A stretch of 64,000 nt of DNA from Parabacteroides goldsteinii DSM 19448 = WAL 12034 (lineage in GTDB: Bacteria; Bacteroidota; Bacteroidia; Bacteroidales; Tannerellaceae): contig NZ_KQ033912.1 in NCBI RefSeq assembly GCF_000969835.1, forward strand, positions 503,851 to 567,850, read 5' to 3'. Under the pieces are notes generated by a model. It made no database searches and was not told where the DNA came from. It was given only the letters and a program-made list of their open reading frames with translations. The translations under genes were made by a program, and so were the position numbers. This document shows, piece after piece, positions 44,418-53,860 of the stretch; within the stretch, counting starts at the first letter, position 1; each line of letters begins with the position of its first letter.

Positions 44418-45851
44418 TTATCCCCTAACTGGCTTCAACCCCATCTTTGCAGCCCGTTCCAGCATAAACTGTTTAGCTGCCTCATATTCATTAGGAATTA
44501 TGCCGTCCAGAATAGCATTCTTGATGGCTTCTTTTATGACGCCTACCGGCTGTGAAGGAGGCAGGGAGAATGTTTCCATAATTTCCTCACCCGAGACCGG
44601 CGGCTGGAAATTCCGTACCCGGTCTTTTTCCTCTATTTCTGCCAGCTTCTCACGAACCAACCGGAAGTTATTCAGAAAACGGCGGACTTTTTCCGGATTC
44701 TTACTGGTGATATCCGCCTCACAAAGCTTCATCAAGTCATCGATATCGTCACCGGCATCGAACAACAAACGACGGATGGCAGAATCTGTCACTTCATCGT
44801 CTGCCAAAGCTATGGGACGCATATGAAGGGTTACCATTTTCTGTACATACTTCATTTTCTCATTCATCGGCAACTTCATCCGACGGAAAATACCCGGCAG
44901 CATACGCTCGCCGATAAAATTATGATTGTGGAACGTCCATCCCAGACGAGGATCAAAGCGTTTGGTTGCCGGTTTTCCTATATCATGGAAAATCGCACTC
45001 CAACGAAGCCACAGATTATCCGTTGTTTTACTCAAACGGTCCAACACCATTAAGGTATGGGCAAAATTATCCTTATGGCCGATGCCTTCTTTTGTTTCCA
45101 CTCCTTTCAGAGCACACAGTTCCGGAAAAATCAGCTGCAACAATCCGCTCTTATCAAGCAAATCAAAACCGATGGAGGGTTTTGGCGAAAGTACGATCTT
45201 GTTCAATTCATCCACAATCCGTTCTTTGGATATAATGGAGATGCGTTCCTTATTGCGCTCAATCGCATCAAATGTATCGGGATGAATAAAAAATCCCAGC
45301 TGTGAAGCAAAGCGGACCGCACGCATCATACGCAACGGGTCATCACTGAACGTTATATCAGGATCGAGTGGCGTACGGATAATCAGATTATCCATATCAT
45401 CCAATCCTCCAAAAGGATCGACCAACTCCCCGTAACGTTCTTTATTCAGACATAAAGCCAGTGCATTGATCGTAAAATCGCGCCGGTTTTGATCATCCTC
45501 CAGAGTCCCGTCTTCCACAATCGGCTTCCGGCTATCGCGATTATACGACTCTTTCCGTGCTCCGACAAACTCGATCTCAAGGTCGCCTGATTTCACCTGC
45601 GCCGTTCCGAAATTCTTAAATACGGACAAATGTGTCTTTTTCCCCAACTTGCCGGCAACAGTTTTTGCCAACTCTATCCCGCTACCTACTGCAACAACAT
45701 CAATATCTTTTGATGGACGGTATAAAAAAATATCTCTGACGTAACCGCCAATCACATAAGCCTCAACACCTAATTCGTCTGCGGCCTCTGAAATTATGTG
45801 GAACGGTTTTGCCGATATATGATTTAAAATATCTTCCTGTTCTATATACAT
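44418..45851 (-). CDS. cca: CCA-adding tRNA nucleotidyltransferase with HD domain
   Basis: This 477-residue protein begins with the class II nucleotidyltransferase head: [11 protein letters not shown] (about 33-43) and the metal-binding DID of [10 protein letters not shown] (Asp49, Asp51). [11 protein letters not shown] and the RNA-binding and neck helices follow ([20 protein letters not shown]). An HD phosphohydrolase domain lies at about 265-370 ([32 protein letters not shown]). Such enzymes build or repair the 3' CCA end of tRNAs; the HD part may trim cyclic phosphates. A poly(A) polymerase role cannot be excluded, but Bacteroidetes members are normally annotated as CCA enzymes. It is divergent from the lipoprotein gene. 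Confidence 0.88.
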   Translation of the reverse strand: MYIEQEDILNHISAKPFHIISEAADELGVEAYVIGGYVRDIFLYRPSKDIDVVAVGSGIELAKTVAGKLGKKTHLSVFKNFGTAQVKSGDLEIEFVGARKESYNRDSRKPIVEDGTLEDDQNRRDFTINALALCLNKERYGELVDPFGGLDDMDNLIIRTPLDPDITFSDDPLRMMRAVRFASQLGFFIHPDTFDAIERNKERISIISKERIVDELNKIVLSPKPSIGFDLLDKSGLLQLIFPELCALKGVETKEGIGHKDNFAHTLMVLDRLSKTTDNLWLRWSAIFHDIGKPATKRFDPRLGWTFHNHNFIGERMLPGIFRRMKLPMNEKMKYVQKMVTLHMRPIALADDEVTDSAIRRLLFDAGDDIDDLMKLCEADITSKNPEKVRRFLNNFRLVREKLAEIEEKDRVRNFQPPVSGEEIMETFSLPPSQPVGVIKEAIKNAILDGIIPNEYEAAKQFMLERAAKMGLKPVRG

Positions 45852-45874
45852 TCGCTTTATTTATCTCACTCATT

Positions 45875-45905
45875 GAGACTGCAAAGATAAAAAATATATC
45901 TTTGC
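45875..45905. promoter_or_regulatory. Overlapping divergent promoters of cca and the lipoprotein gene
   Basis: TATCTTTG occurs on the plus strand at 45897-45904 and on the minus strand at 45889-45882. Together they form an exact 9-bp inverted repeat, GCAAAGATA-N7-TATCTTTGC (45881-45905). The plus-strand element also has ATTG 21 bp upstream (45872-45875). Confidence 0.7.
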
Positions 45906-45930
45906 AGACAGAACGAATAAGATAAACAAC

Positions 45931-46767
45931 ATGAAGAAGTCTGTAATATGCATCGCATTGGCAGCCGTAACCCTGGCAGCATGCAATAACACGGAGAAAG
46001 AAGCCCGAACCCGGTTGAACAATGCAAAAAGTATGTATGAACGAAACGAGCTCTTCGCCGCAAAAAGCGAAATAGACTCTATCCGTGCCCTCTATCCGAA
46101 AGAATTCAAAGTATTGAAAGAAGGACTTTCCCTGATGCGTATGGTCGAGATGAAAGAGGCGGAACGGAATATCGCTTTTTGCGATAGCCTTATTCCCATC
46201 AAGACAGAAGAAGCGGAAGGACTGAAAAAAGGATTCGTTTTTGAAAAAGACAGCGTCTACGAAGAGATCGGTAATTATATATGGAAACAGCAGACAGTGG
46301 AGCGGAATGTGCAACGCTGTTATATCCGCAGCGGGGTCAACGAAAAGGGCGAGATTTATCTTGCCAGTGTTTTCTACGGCGGCGCACCGATCAACCATAC
46401 AGGCATCAAGGTCAGTACGAAAGACGGCCAGTTTGCCGAAACAGCCGCAATCCCGTACGACGGCGGAGTAAACTACCGTTTTAAAGATCTGGGAAAAACA
46501 ACTGAAGTCGTCACCTACAAAGGCGAAAAAGGACTCGATGCTGCCAAGTTCATTTCTACAAACGTAAAAGAACGTGTCAAAGCCGAGTACACAGGTGGCA
46601 AACCCTATACATTATATATAGCTGACGGGGATAAAAAAGCGATTGCCGCGACTTTTGAACTGGCTACTGTATTAAGCGATCTGGAAAATCTTCAGAAAGA
46701 GAAAGAAAAAGCAACCAAGCGAATTGCTTATTTGAAAAGCAAATTGGAAAGTAATACAGAAGAATAA
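45931..46767 (+). CDS. Lipoprotein of unknown function with coiled-coil C-terminus
   Basis: The product has 278 residues. The signal peptide ends in a lipobox at Cys18 (LAAC), followed by NNTEKEARTRLNNAKSMYER, a helical segment typical of periplasmic lipoproteins that bind partner proteins. A central beta-rich part (about 95-200) and a charged C-terminal coiled coil (LSDLENLQKEKEKATKRIAY) complete it. I do not recognise the family. It has its own promoter, divergent from cca, and a strong terminator directly after it, so it is a single-gene unit. It is probably anchored to the inner leaflet of the outer membrane. Confidence 0.8.
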   Translation: MKKSVICIALAAVTLAACNNTEKEARTRLNNAKSMYERNELFAAKSEIDSIRALYPKEFKVLKEGLSLMRMVEMKEAERNIAFCDSLIPIKTEEAEGLKKGFVFEKDSVYEEIGNYIWKQQTVERNVQRCYIRSGVNEKGEIYLASVFYGGAPINHTGIKVSTKDGQFAETAAIPYDGGVNYRFKDLGKTTEVVTYKGEKGLDAAKFISTNVKERVKAEYTGGKPYTLYIADGDKKAIAATFELATVLSDLENLQKEKEKATKRIAYLKSKLESNTEE

Positions 46768-46786
46768 ACGGTCTGATTTTCTCCAT

Positions 46787-46828
46787 AAAAAATCCGGTTC
46801 CCAATTGAATATGAGAACCGGATTTTTA
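46787..46828. terminator. Terminator between the lipoprotein gene and the surface-protein gene
   Basis: AAAAATCCGGTTC pairs with GAACCGGATTTTT around an A/T-rich loop, followed by a T-run. It serves both convergent genes. Confidence 0.85.
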
Positions 46829-46845
46829 TTTGAGAGTATCTTTTT

Positions 46846-49347
46846 TTACTTCACGATCACCTTATAAGCCTTGTCACCTTCAACGGACACAATCACAACG
46901 CCTCTTGCTGTTTGAATTGATTCATTATCAGAAGATACAAAGCGGGAACCGATTGTCTGCCCCAGAATATTCGATAAAGTAATTTTCTTACCTCCTGCAT
47001 TACGGATTTGGAATTCACCTGTACTTCCGATTACCTGAATAGTCGTAGGTGCTTCGATTTCTTCGTTGGCAACAGGAGCCGGAGCATTCTCAATAGTAAA
47101 CTCTGCCATCGGAACAGGCTGCATTACAGCAAATCCATTCACCATACCGACATAAGGTTTAGCATCATCCTTTTTGAACTCACTCTGGTTTTCCAGATAA
47201 TAAGTACCACCCTCTACCATCTTGAATGCAAAGAGAGCCGGACTGTTTTCCATCGTTTTAACAGATTCATCGGAAATGAATACGGCACGTCCGCCTAAAG
47301 TATCACTAGCTGCCAAATAATAACGAGTTTCGTCACCCTCTTTCGCGCCTATGGCCTTGCAAGAGATATAATACAACTGTTTACCCAACGGACTCTTTTC
47401 AGCTTTCTCAACCCAAAGACTAAAATTATCTTCCGTATAACCAGACTTCGTAATCGGATTGCCTTCGATTTTCAGTTCAGCCAGGAATGTATTCGGGTTC
47501 ATCACCAACGAATTATTAGCAGTAGAAAAACGCTTATGACCAACTTCCTGAGGAGCATATTCAGGAGCATCAGCAGACAGGATCATAACATTAGCCGGAT
47601 TTTTTGTCAACTGAAGACAACCAGTCTGTATATCCATTCCAACGTAACGGTCTTCAGCATCACCCACAACTTTCATTGTAGACCATTGTCTTGTCTCATT
47701 GAAAACAAAGTGGAATGAAAGAGGCTCACTTGTCTCGGACAATTTCAAACTATCACTTTGCGCTGCGATTCTATCAGTTCCGAACAACGTACGTAGCTGA
47801 TAAGAAATAATAGAGATTTCATCGCCTAACTGTTTAGCACCAGCTACTACTTGCGTATCCTTTGGTATCAGTTTAAACATAATCTGGTTAGAAATATCAC
47901 CTGTTCCTTTCAAGATAGAATCGTTCGTAAATGTAGACAGATAAGCAGGACCTATCGGAATTCCGGGTATCAGATGAAGCGTAAATCCTTTCTCGGCCAA
48001 TTCTTTCTCTGTATAAGCCCGCGAACCTAGATATTTATCTTTCAAATCAACAGACACCGGAGTAACTTTTACAGAGTCTCCATCGAGTAAATAGGTATCC
48101 TCCATTTCTGCCACTTCAAATATTTCCTGATTCAAGATAAAAGCATCATCAGATTCACGGTCGACAACGGAATATTTGCCATTTTCAGTTTTAATATACC
48201 ATTGCCCTCTCGGCAAGTTCACAGAAGGAACACTGTCTCCCCCCATAAAGGAGTTTTTCTTAACATAATATTTACCTTTGGTACCTTTGCTTGCACTTTG
48301 GAGAAAATAAACGCCTGAACCTGTCGGTATATTTGCATGAGTTCCGGCAGACAAATTGATCAAAGGTGCTTTTCCTTGTTTCACAGCACCATTATCATCC
48401 ACCTTTGAAACAGTCAACACTTTTTTCGGTCCAACACTGGCAAATACAACTTGCACAGTATCTTCTCCACTCTCAGGAGCTCTTTTTAAAAATACAGATA
48501 CTGAATCATTCTTTAAGTCGACTGTAAATTTAAACTTTTGCCAATCAGCATTCGGATCTTGCGTCTGACGGGTAGAATCCAAAGAAAAATTATATCCAAA
48601 TACATCCTTTGCACCAGAAATATCTGTTTTAAGCATGTCGACACCAAAATATTTAGCCTTATTATCCGGGAATGCCTCGTTTCCTTTTTCCTGTAAAGTA
48701 ACGTATCCGTCTTCATCATCGACATCTTTTGCTATCAGGTCTTTCCCTGAAAAAATATCCCCTTCATACGTATCACCAAACTTTAACTGGAAAGTCTTAA
48801 AACCAGCCCCGAGCTCGTCTGCCTTCAAAAGAAATTTGGAAGAAGGCTCTACTACCGTAAATTTAGCATTGGAATCAGCCGCAGGAGTATCAACCAAAGA
48901 TAAATCTTTATCATTCGTAATCACAAAAGACAAATATTTATCTCCGCTATAAAAACTTTTTAATTCTTGCGGATTATCTGTTCCATCCAAAATCCATTTA
49001 TAAGCAACTCCATCTTTCACTGCAACCAGATTAGGTACCGGTTTTTTAGCCGGAGCAAAAGCCAAATAACTCAAAGTTGCTTTGTTTATGATCGAATAAG
49101 TTGTAACTCCTACGACCGCTTTTTTTTCCACTATCTGCCACAAAGCAGAATCAACTGCAGCCTTCGTCATATTTTCTTTAAAAGATTTTACTATAACAGA
49201 ATCCGATTTATTACCATCCAGTGATAAGTAGAGATCTCCTGATTTCAAATAAAAGAAATCATTCGTAGATCCAAATTCTGTCGCATTCATCGTGAAAGAA
49301 CTTACCGCCATTAAAACCACAGCCAATAATGTAGATTTTCTATTCAT
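46846..49347 (-). CDS. Large secreted protein with a C-terminal sorting-like domain (DUF6383-like)
   Basis: This 833-residue protein has a cleavable signal peptide (MNRKSTLLAVVLMAVSSFTM). The long body is rich in beta structure with repeated short motifs such as YLSLDGNKSDS and KYLSFVITNDKDLS. The last about 75 residues (TTIQVIGSTGEFQIRNAGGK, then LSNILGQTIGSR and GVVIVSVEGDKAYKVIVK) form the kind of C-terminal beta domain used by the type IX secretion system. I recall this form as DUF6383 in Parabacteroides, but have not checked. The acidic, repetitive body and high predicted export make a surface-layer or fibrous coat role plausible; that is inference. A -7 element TATCTTTG is at 49398-49391. 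Confidence 0.72.
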   Translation of the reverse strand: MNRKSTLLAVVLMAVSSFTMNATEFGSTNDFFYLKSGDLYLSLDGNKSDSVIVKSFKENMTKAAVDSALWQIVEKKAVVGVTTYSIINKATLSYLAFAPAKKPVPNLVAVKDGVAYKWILDGTDNPQELKSFYSGDKYLSFVITNDKDLSLVDTPAADSNAKFTVVEPSSKFLLKADELGAGFKTFQLKFGDTYEGDIFSGKDLIAKDVDDEDGYVTLQEKGNEAFPDNKAKYFGVDMLKTDISGAKDVFGYNFSLDSTRQTQDPNADWQKFKFTVDLKNDSVSVFLKRAPESGEDTVQVVFASVGPKKVLTVSKVDDNGAVKQGKAPLINLSAGTHANIPTGSGVYFLQSASKGTKGKYYVKKNSFMGGDSVPSVNLPRGQWYIKTENGKYSVVDRESDDAFILNQEIFEVAEMEDTYLLDGDSVKVTPVSVDLKDKYLGSRAYTEKELAEKGFTLHLIPGIPIGPAYLSTFTNDSILKGTGDISNQIMFKLIPKDTQVVAGAKQLGDEISIISYQLRTLFGTDRIAAQSDSLKLSETSEPLSFHFVFNETRQWSTMKVVGDAEDRYVGMDIQTGCLQLTKNPANVMILSADAPEYAPQEVGHKRFSTANNSLVMNPNTFLAELKIEGNPITKSGYTEDNFSLWVEKAEKSPLGKQLYYISCKAIGAKEGDETRYYLAASDTLGGRAVFISDESVKTMENSPALFAFKMVEGGTYYLENQSEFKKDDAKPYVGMVNGFAVMQPVPMAEFTIENAPAPVANEEIEAPTTIQVIGSTGEFQIRNAGGKKITLSNILGQTIGSRFVSSDNESIQTARGVVIVSVEGDKAYKVIVK

Positions 49348-49390
49348 ATATTATTTCACTTTTGATTTACATATTAACCCATACTAAGTA

Positions 49391-49398
49391 CAAAGATA
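49391..49398 (-). promoter_or_regulatory. -7 promoter element of the secreted-protein gene
   Basis: TATCTTTG on the minus strand, 44 bp before the start codon. No good -33 partner is visible. Confidence 0.5.
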
Positions 49399-49547
49399 GA
49401 ATATTTTAAATCCGAAATTACTATAACAAACGCTAATAATCAAGTATATTGTACAAAAGAGACGACTTTTCATGCAAAATCATACTGGAACAATGCATCT
49501 TATCACCTTTACTCTTTTCACATTCCCAATACCTCCTTAAGAGAATC

Positions 49548-49613
49548 TGTTTCATAGTAATGGAACAGTTGTTTCATTATGTAGAAACACTTGTTTCTTT
49601 AGGATGAAACAAT
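49548..49613. repeat. Three tandem 22-bp palindromic repeats
   Basis: Units at 49548-49569, 49570-49591 and 49592-49613 each read TGTTTC-N8-GAAACA plus two bases; the first has GGAACA as its right half. The N8 centre differs in each copy while the half-sites are kept, as in protein-binding sites. The array is about 200 bp upstream of both divergent genes (49347 minus, 49805 plus). The rest of the 457-bp gap holds the -7 element at 49391-49398; I see nothing else. Confidence 0.85.
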
Positions 49614-49804
49614 ATCGATGATACTGCTTTCGTTAAACATTTATAGATTGTTTATATGTACTACACCGAAAGCTTGCTATATAATTTAGTACGTATAGTA
49701 ATTCCACAGACATCAGTACAAAAAGCAAATACAATTGCGAATGTTTTTGAGAAGTTTCCTTCCCTAACAAAAAAGGCTTACCTTAGTGCCGTAATTCAAA
49801 AAAT

Positions 49805-51235
49805 ATGGTAACAGAAGAATTAAAAAGACTCTACTACGAATATACCGGTTCGCAGGCCGAAGATATTATAGAACTACCTTCATCCGGTTCTAACCGCCGG
49901 TATTTCAGAATATCCGGCCCGAAAACATTGATAGGGGTCAGCGGCTCTTCCCAGGAGGAGAACAAAGCGTTTATTTATATGTCCGGATTTTTCAGGGGAA
50001 AAGGTATTTCCGTCCCGGAAGTGCATTTCTATTCGGACGATTATTCTTTTTATTTACAGGAAGACCTGGGCGACACCATGCTTTTCAATGCCATAGAAAA
50101 AGGACGCAAAAGCTGTGTTTTCGATGAAGAGGAACGCAGGTTGTTACACAAAACAATCACGCAACTTCCTTCTATTCAGTATGCCGGTGCCGAAGGATTC
50201 GAGTATGAGAACTGTTATCCTCAACCGGAATTCAACCAACGTTCTATTCTTTGGGACCTGAATTACTTCAAATATTGCTTTCTGAAAGCGACGGGGATGG
50301 AGTTTCAGGAAGACCGCCTGGAAGATGATTTCCAGAAAATGAGCGATGTATTGCTTCAGGACACCTCTCCCACTTTCCTTTATCGGGATTTCCAGTCACG
50401 CAACGTCATGATCAAAGATGGCGAACCCTGGTTTATTGATTTCCAGGGAGGACGAAAAGGTCCGGTCTATTATGACGTAGCCTCTTTCCTTTGGCAGGCT
50501 AAAGCCAATTACCCGGAAGATTTGAGAAACGAATTGCTTGCCGATTATTTGCAAGCATTACGAAAATATACTGATGTAGACGAAGAACATTTCTTCTGCC
50601 AGCTACGCCATTTCGTGTTGTTCCGCACACTACAGGTGCTGGGAGCCTACGGTTTCAGGGGATACTTTGAAAAGAAACCGCATTTTATCCAAAGCGTACC
50701 TTTCGCCATCAACAATCTGCGGCAGTTATTAAAGAATGATTATCCGGAATATCCGTACTTGTGCGCCGTTCTGAGAGAACTGACCGGCCTGACGCAGTTC
50801 AGGGACGACATACAAAAACGGATGCTGGAAGTTAAGATCGTCAGCTTTGCCTACAAAAAAGGAATACCGAACGATCCGAGCGGAAACGGCGGTGGTTTCG
50901 TATTCGATTGCCGGGCCATCAACAACCCGGGAAAATATGAACGATACAACCATTTTACAGGACTGGACGAGCCAGTGATCCACTTCCTGGAAGAAGACGG
51001 GGAAATCACGCAATTCCTGGAACATGTATATACGATCGTGGATGCTTCGGTGAAACGTTATCTGGACCGTGGTTTCACGAATCTGATGATCTCTTTCGGT
51101 TGTACCGGCGGACAACATCGTTCCGTCTATTCGGCACAACATCTGGCAGAGCATCTGCATGCCAAATTCGGAATAAAAATAGACCTTACCCACAGGGAAC
51201 AAAATATAGAACAAATCTTTGACGCAATATTATGA
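49805..51235 (+). CDS. Aminoglycoside-phosphotransferase-fold kinase fused to a RapZ C-terminal domain
   Basis: The protein has 476 residues. Residues about 1-320 form an APH-type kinase: YRDFQSRNVM (Asp195 as catalytic base, Asn200) and FIDFQGGRKGP (Asp212 for metal). Residues about 341-476 match the C-terminal domain of RapZ (VSFAYKKGIPNDPSG, then GGFVFDCRAINNPG and SFGCTGGQHRSV at about 430-441). RapZ's own N-terminal P-loop domain is absent. In E. coli the RapZ C-domain senses glucosamine-6-phosphate; in Pseudomonas the AmgK kinase phosphorylates MurNAc/GlcNAc at C1 for MurU. The overlap of 4 bp with a MurU-like gene supports an anomeric amino-sugar kinase in cell-wall recycling. Confidence 0.85.
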   Translation: MVTEELKRLYYEYTGSQAEDIIELPSSGSNRRYFRISGPKTLIGVSGSSQEENKAFIYMSGFFRGKGISVPEVHFYSDDYSFYLQEDLGDTMLFNAIEKGRKSCVFDEEERRLLHKTITQLPSIQYAGAEGFEYENCYPQPEFNQRSILWDLNYFKYCFLKATGMEFQEDRLEDDFQKMSDVLLQDTSPTFLYRDFQSRNVMIKDGEPWFIDFQGGRKGPVYYDVASFLWQAKANYPEDLRNELLADYLQALRKYTDVDEEHFFCQLRHFVLFRTLQVLGAYGFRGYFEKKPHFIQSVPFAINNLRQLLKNDYPEYPYLCAVLRELTGLTQFRDDIQKRMLEVKIVSFAYKKGIPNDPSGNGGGFVFDCRAINNPGKYERYNHFTGLDEPVIHFLEEDGEITQFLEHVYTIVDASVKRYLDRGFTNLMISFGCTGGQHRSVYSAQHLAEHLHAKFGIKIDLTHREQNIEQIFDAIL

Positions 51236-51966
51236 AAGCTATGATTTTTGCAGCCGGTATGGGGACCCGCCTCAAACCGATGACTGACAATACACCAAAA
51301 GCATTGATACCAATAAATGGAAGACCAATGTTGGAACATGTAATTCTGAAGCTGAAGGATGCAGGGTTTCATCAGATCGTTATCAACGTTCACCACCTGG
51401 GAGACCAGATCATCGATTTCCTGGCAGCCAACAACAACTTCGGAGTTCAGATCCATATCTCCGACGAACGGGATTACCTGCTCGACACGGGAGGAGGCAT
51501 CAAAAAAGCGGCCAAATTCCTTCAGGGAAACGAACCGTTTCTGGTACACAATGTCGACATCATGTCGAATGTGGATCTGAAAAAGTTATACGATTGCCAT
51601 CTGGAAACCAATCCGGTCGCTACTTTGCTGGTCAGTAAACGTAACACATCGCGTTATCTCCTGTTCAACAAAGAGAGCCGGTTGTGCGGATGGAGAAATC
51701 ATGAAACCGGAGAAGTAAAATCTTATTATCCGGATTTCGACCCCAAACAATATAATGAATACGCTTTTAGCGGTATCCATGTAATATCACCGAAAATATT
51801 CGACTGGATGGAAGAATGGACGGGTAAATTCTCGATCATCAATTTCTATCTGGCTATCTGTGCTAAAACAAATATCCATGCCTATGCAGCCGAAAACTTA
51901 CAGTTGCTGGATATAGGCAAGCCGGAGGCTTTAGCCAAAGCGGAAAAATGGATGAAAGGTTTATAA
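51232..51966 (+). CDS. Sugar-1-phosphate nucleotidyltransferase (MurU-like)
   Basis: This 244-residue GT-A-fold nucleotidyltransferase begins MKAMIFAAGMGTRLKPMTDN, which contains the GxGTRLxP signature, followed by TPKALIPINGRPMLEH. The substrate-binding region includes LLDTGGGIKKA and FLVHNVDIMSN with the metal aspartate. It lacks the acyltransferase domain of GlmU and is close in size to MurU, which makes UDP-MurNAc from MurNAc-1-phosphate. Its ATG overlaps the stop of the kinase gene (ATGA), so the two are translationally coupled. The exact sugar is inferred from the partner, not read from sequence. Confidence 0.87.
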   Translation: MKAMIFAAGMGTRLKPMTDNTPKALIPINGRPMLEHVILKLKDAGFHQIVINVHHLGDQIIDFLAANNNFGVQIHISDERDYLLDTGGGIKKAAKFLQGNEPFLVHNVDIMSNVDLKKLYDCHLETNPVATLLVSKRNTSRYLLFNKESRLCGWRNHETGEVKSYYPDFDPKQYNEYAFSGIHVISPKIFDWMEEWTGKFSIINFYLAICAKTNIHAYAAENLQLLDIGKPEALAKAEKWMKGL

Positions 51967-52018
51967 TACAAGGATAAAGACAATAATACATCAGGATGGC
52001 TTTAGCCGGAAATGTCTT

Positions 52019-52603
52019 TCAGACAATTCTGACTAAGGCCATTAATAATGGCAGATAGTCTTTCAACTCGACACGCAAAAGTTTCAATGCCTGTTGAATA
52101 CGGTAATCGACCGTTTTAGATGAGACATTCAGTTTCTGTGCTATCTCATTATAAGTCATATTCTGGAAGCGATTCATTTCAAAAGCCTCCCGATAACTTT
52201 CCGGCAAACGTGACAAAGCAGCTTCAATATTCCTCGTCAACTCTTCAACCACATAAAAGTCCGGATCTTCATACTGTGACTGCCAATCTGCATACAGCGT
52301 ATTTACAATCTGTTGTTTCAGTTCATTCCGATTGATCAGGGTCAGGCATCTGTTCTTTACGGCTTTAAATAGATAATTCTTCGGAGAGGATTCGATAACC
52401 TGCATGCTACTGTTTTCCCAAAACCAAACCATCACATCTTGTACGATCTCCTGACCGTCATCTACATTTACAAATTGTTTGGCATAAGCACACAAAAGAG
52501 GATAATAACGCATAAACAATACATCGAATGCTTTCACATCGCCTGCTTGAATCCTTTGAAAAAGAATCTCATCGTTTGTGTTGTCTGTAGTAGTTGAAAG
52601 CAT
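52019..52603 (-). CDS. ECF-type RNA polymerase sigma factor
   Basis: The protein has 194 residues. Region 2 is at about 15-85 (KAFDVLFMRYYPLLCAYAKQ, then DGQEIVQDVMVWFWEN), and the region 4 helix-turn-helix is at about 130-180 (LPESYREAFEMNRFQNMTYN, then EIAQKLNVSSKTVDYRI). It is the expected activator of the SusC/SusD locus on the other strand. The FecR gene begins 181 bp away in the divergent direction, which is less usual than the co-directional order at 10 kb but common in Bacteroidetes. A -7 element TATTTTTG (52661-52654, minus strand) lies about 50 bp upstream. Confidence 0.92.
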   Translation of the reverse strand: MLSTTTDNTNDEILFQRIQAGDVKAFDVLFMRYYPLLCAYAKQFVNVDDGQEIVQDVMVWFWENSSMQVIESSPKNYLFKAVKNRCLTLINRNELKQQIVNTLYADWQSQYEDPDFYVVEELTRNIEAALSRLPESYREAFEMNRFQNMTYNEIAQKLNVSSKTVDYRIQQALKLLRVELKDYLPLLMALVRIV

Positions 52604-52653
52604 ATTAAGACCTATAATGTATTAAATTCCAGTGATACTAATGTGAGTCTGTG

Positions 52654-52661
52654 CAAAAATA
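52654..52661 (-). promoter_or_regulatory. -7 element upstream of the ECF sigma gene
   Basis: TATTTTTG on the minus strand, matching TAnnTTTG, 51 bp before the sigma start. The -33 spacing is not ideal. The divergent 181-bp gap to fecR is A/T-rich and presumably also holds the FecR promoter. Confidence 0.45.
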
Positions 52662-52784
52662 ACATTTTTCAACATATCAACCTATTACAACACGATTAAC
52701 TTTTTCAAAAAAATATCACAAAAAAAATGCTTTTTCGTTTAGGAGGTTTTCCCGCTCATTAGTCTTAATTATAAAAGAGACAAA

Positions 52785-53801
52785 ATGGATACACAAAAAA
52801 ACATAGACGAACATATGCTTCTGGACTACTTTTCAGGTTCACTATCCGCTACTCAAAAACAAGAAGTAGAAGAATGGCTGAACCAATCTGAGGAAAACAG
52901 AAAAATAGCTCGTGACATTCAATATATTTATTTAGCAACCGACACACTTCAGACAATAAAAGGAATAAACTCCGACCAGGCTCTTGTCCAGGTAAAGAAA
53001 AGGATCATTAAGCCCGAAAAAAAACATTACTTTGTCTGGCTTCAAAGAATCGCTGCTATATTGGTTTTACCTTTACTAATCAGCACACTTTATTTTGCTC
53101 TCAAAGAAGATCCGGTTGAATACATTGAAATCAGGACAAATCCGGGTATGGTGGCTAAAGTCGATCTGCCAGACAAAAGTAAAGTATGGCTAAACTCCCA
53201 ATCTTACTTGAAATATCCACAAAAATTTACAGGAGATACGCGTTATGTAGAAATTAACGGGGAAGCCTACTTCTCCATCCAAAAGGATAAAACCAAAAAA
53301 TTTATAGTAAATACACCTTTTGATATAAAAGCAGAAGTATTAGGCACAGAATTTAATATTGAAGCCTATAAGAAGAAAAATCAAGTAACTACAACTTTGG
53401 TCTCTGGTTCAGTTAGACTTTCATTCCTAAATAAGGACAACAAAGAAGAATCTGTAATAATGAAACCTGATGAGGAAATTTCATATAACATTAAAAATAA
53501 AAAGATTAAACTTCATACATCCTATATTCCAACACAAATAGCCTGGAAAGATGGACTGGTTATTTTAAGAAACACACCATTTGAAGAAGTTCTAAAAATA
53601 TTGAGTAAACGATTCAATACAAACTTCATCGTAAAGAACGACCTATTGTATAACAATTCGTTTACTGGTACATTTAGTGGACAACATCTCCATCTGATAC
53701 TTGAACATTTTCGCTTATCAACTGATATTCAATACAAATTCATTGATCCGGATATCAGTCAAAATAAAATATCCGAAAAGACAATTGTCGAATTATATTA
53801 A
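52785..53801 (+). CDS. FecR-family anti-sigma factor
   Basis: This 338-residue protein has a cytoplasmic N-terminus (about 1-80) that should bind the ECF sigma factor encoded divergently, one membrane span (about 84-106) and a periplasmic FecR domain (KVDLPDKSKVWLNSQSYLKY, then FDIKAEVLGTEFNIEAYKKK). The C-terminal segment is for interaction with the STN domain (FEEVLKILSKRFNTNFIVKN). It is slightly shorter than the FecR at 8838. The STN-bearing SusC gene follows after 133-169 bp, with two hairpins in between. Confidence 0.93.
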   Translation: MDTQKNIDEHMLLDYFSGSLSATQKQEVEEWLNQSEENRKIARDIQYIYLATDTLQTIKGINSDQALVQVKKRIIKPEKKHYFVWLQRIAAILVLPLLISTLYFALKEDPVEYIEIRTNPGMVAKVDLPDKSKVWLNSQSYLKYPQKFTGDTRYVEINGEAYFSIQKDKTKKFIVNTPFDIKAEVLGTEFNIEAYKKKNQVTTTLVSGSVRLSFLNKDNKEESVIMKPDEEISYNIKNKKIKLHTSYIPTQIAWKDGLVILRNTPFEEVLKILSKRFNTNFIVKNDLLYNNSFTGTFSGQHLHLILEHFRLSTDIQYKFIDPDISQNKISEKTIVELY

Positions 53802-53860
53802 TCTTTTGTGTAACCTAAATTAAGTACAGCATGAAAAGAAAGAAGCCTCCTTAAAAAAAA

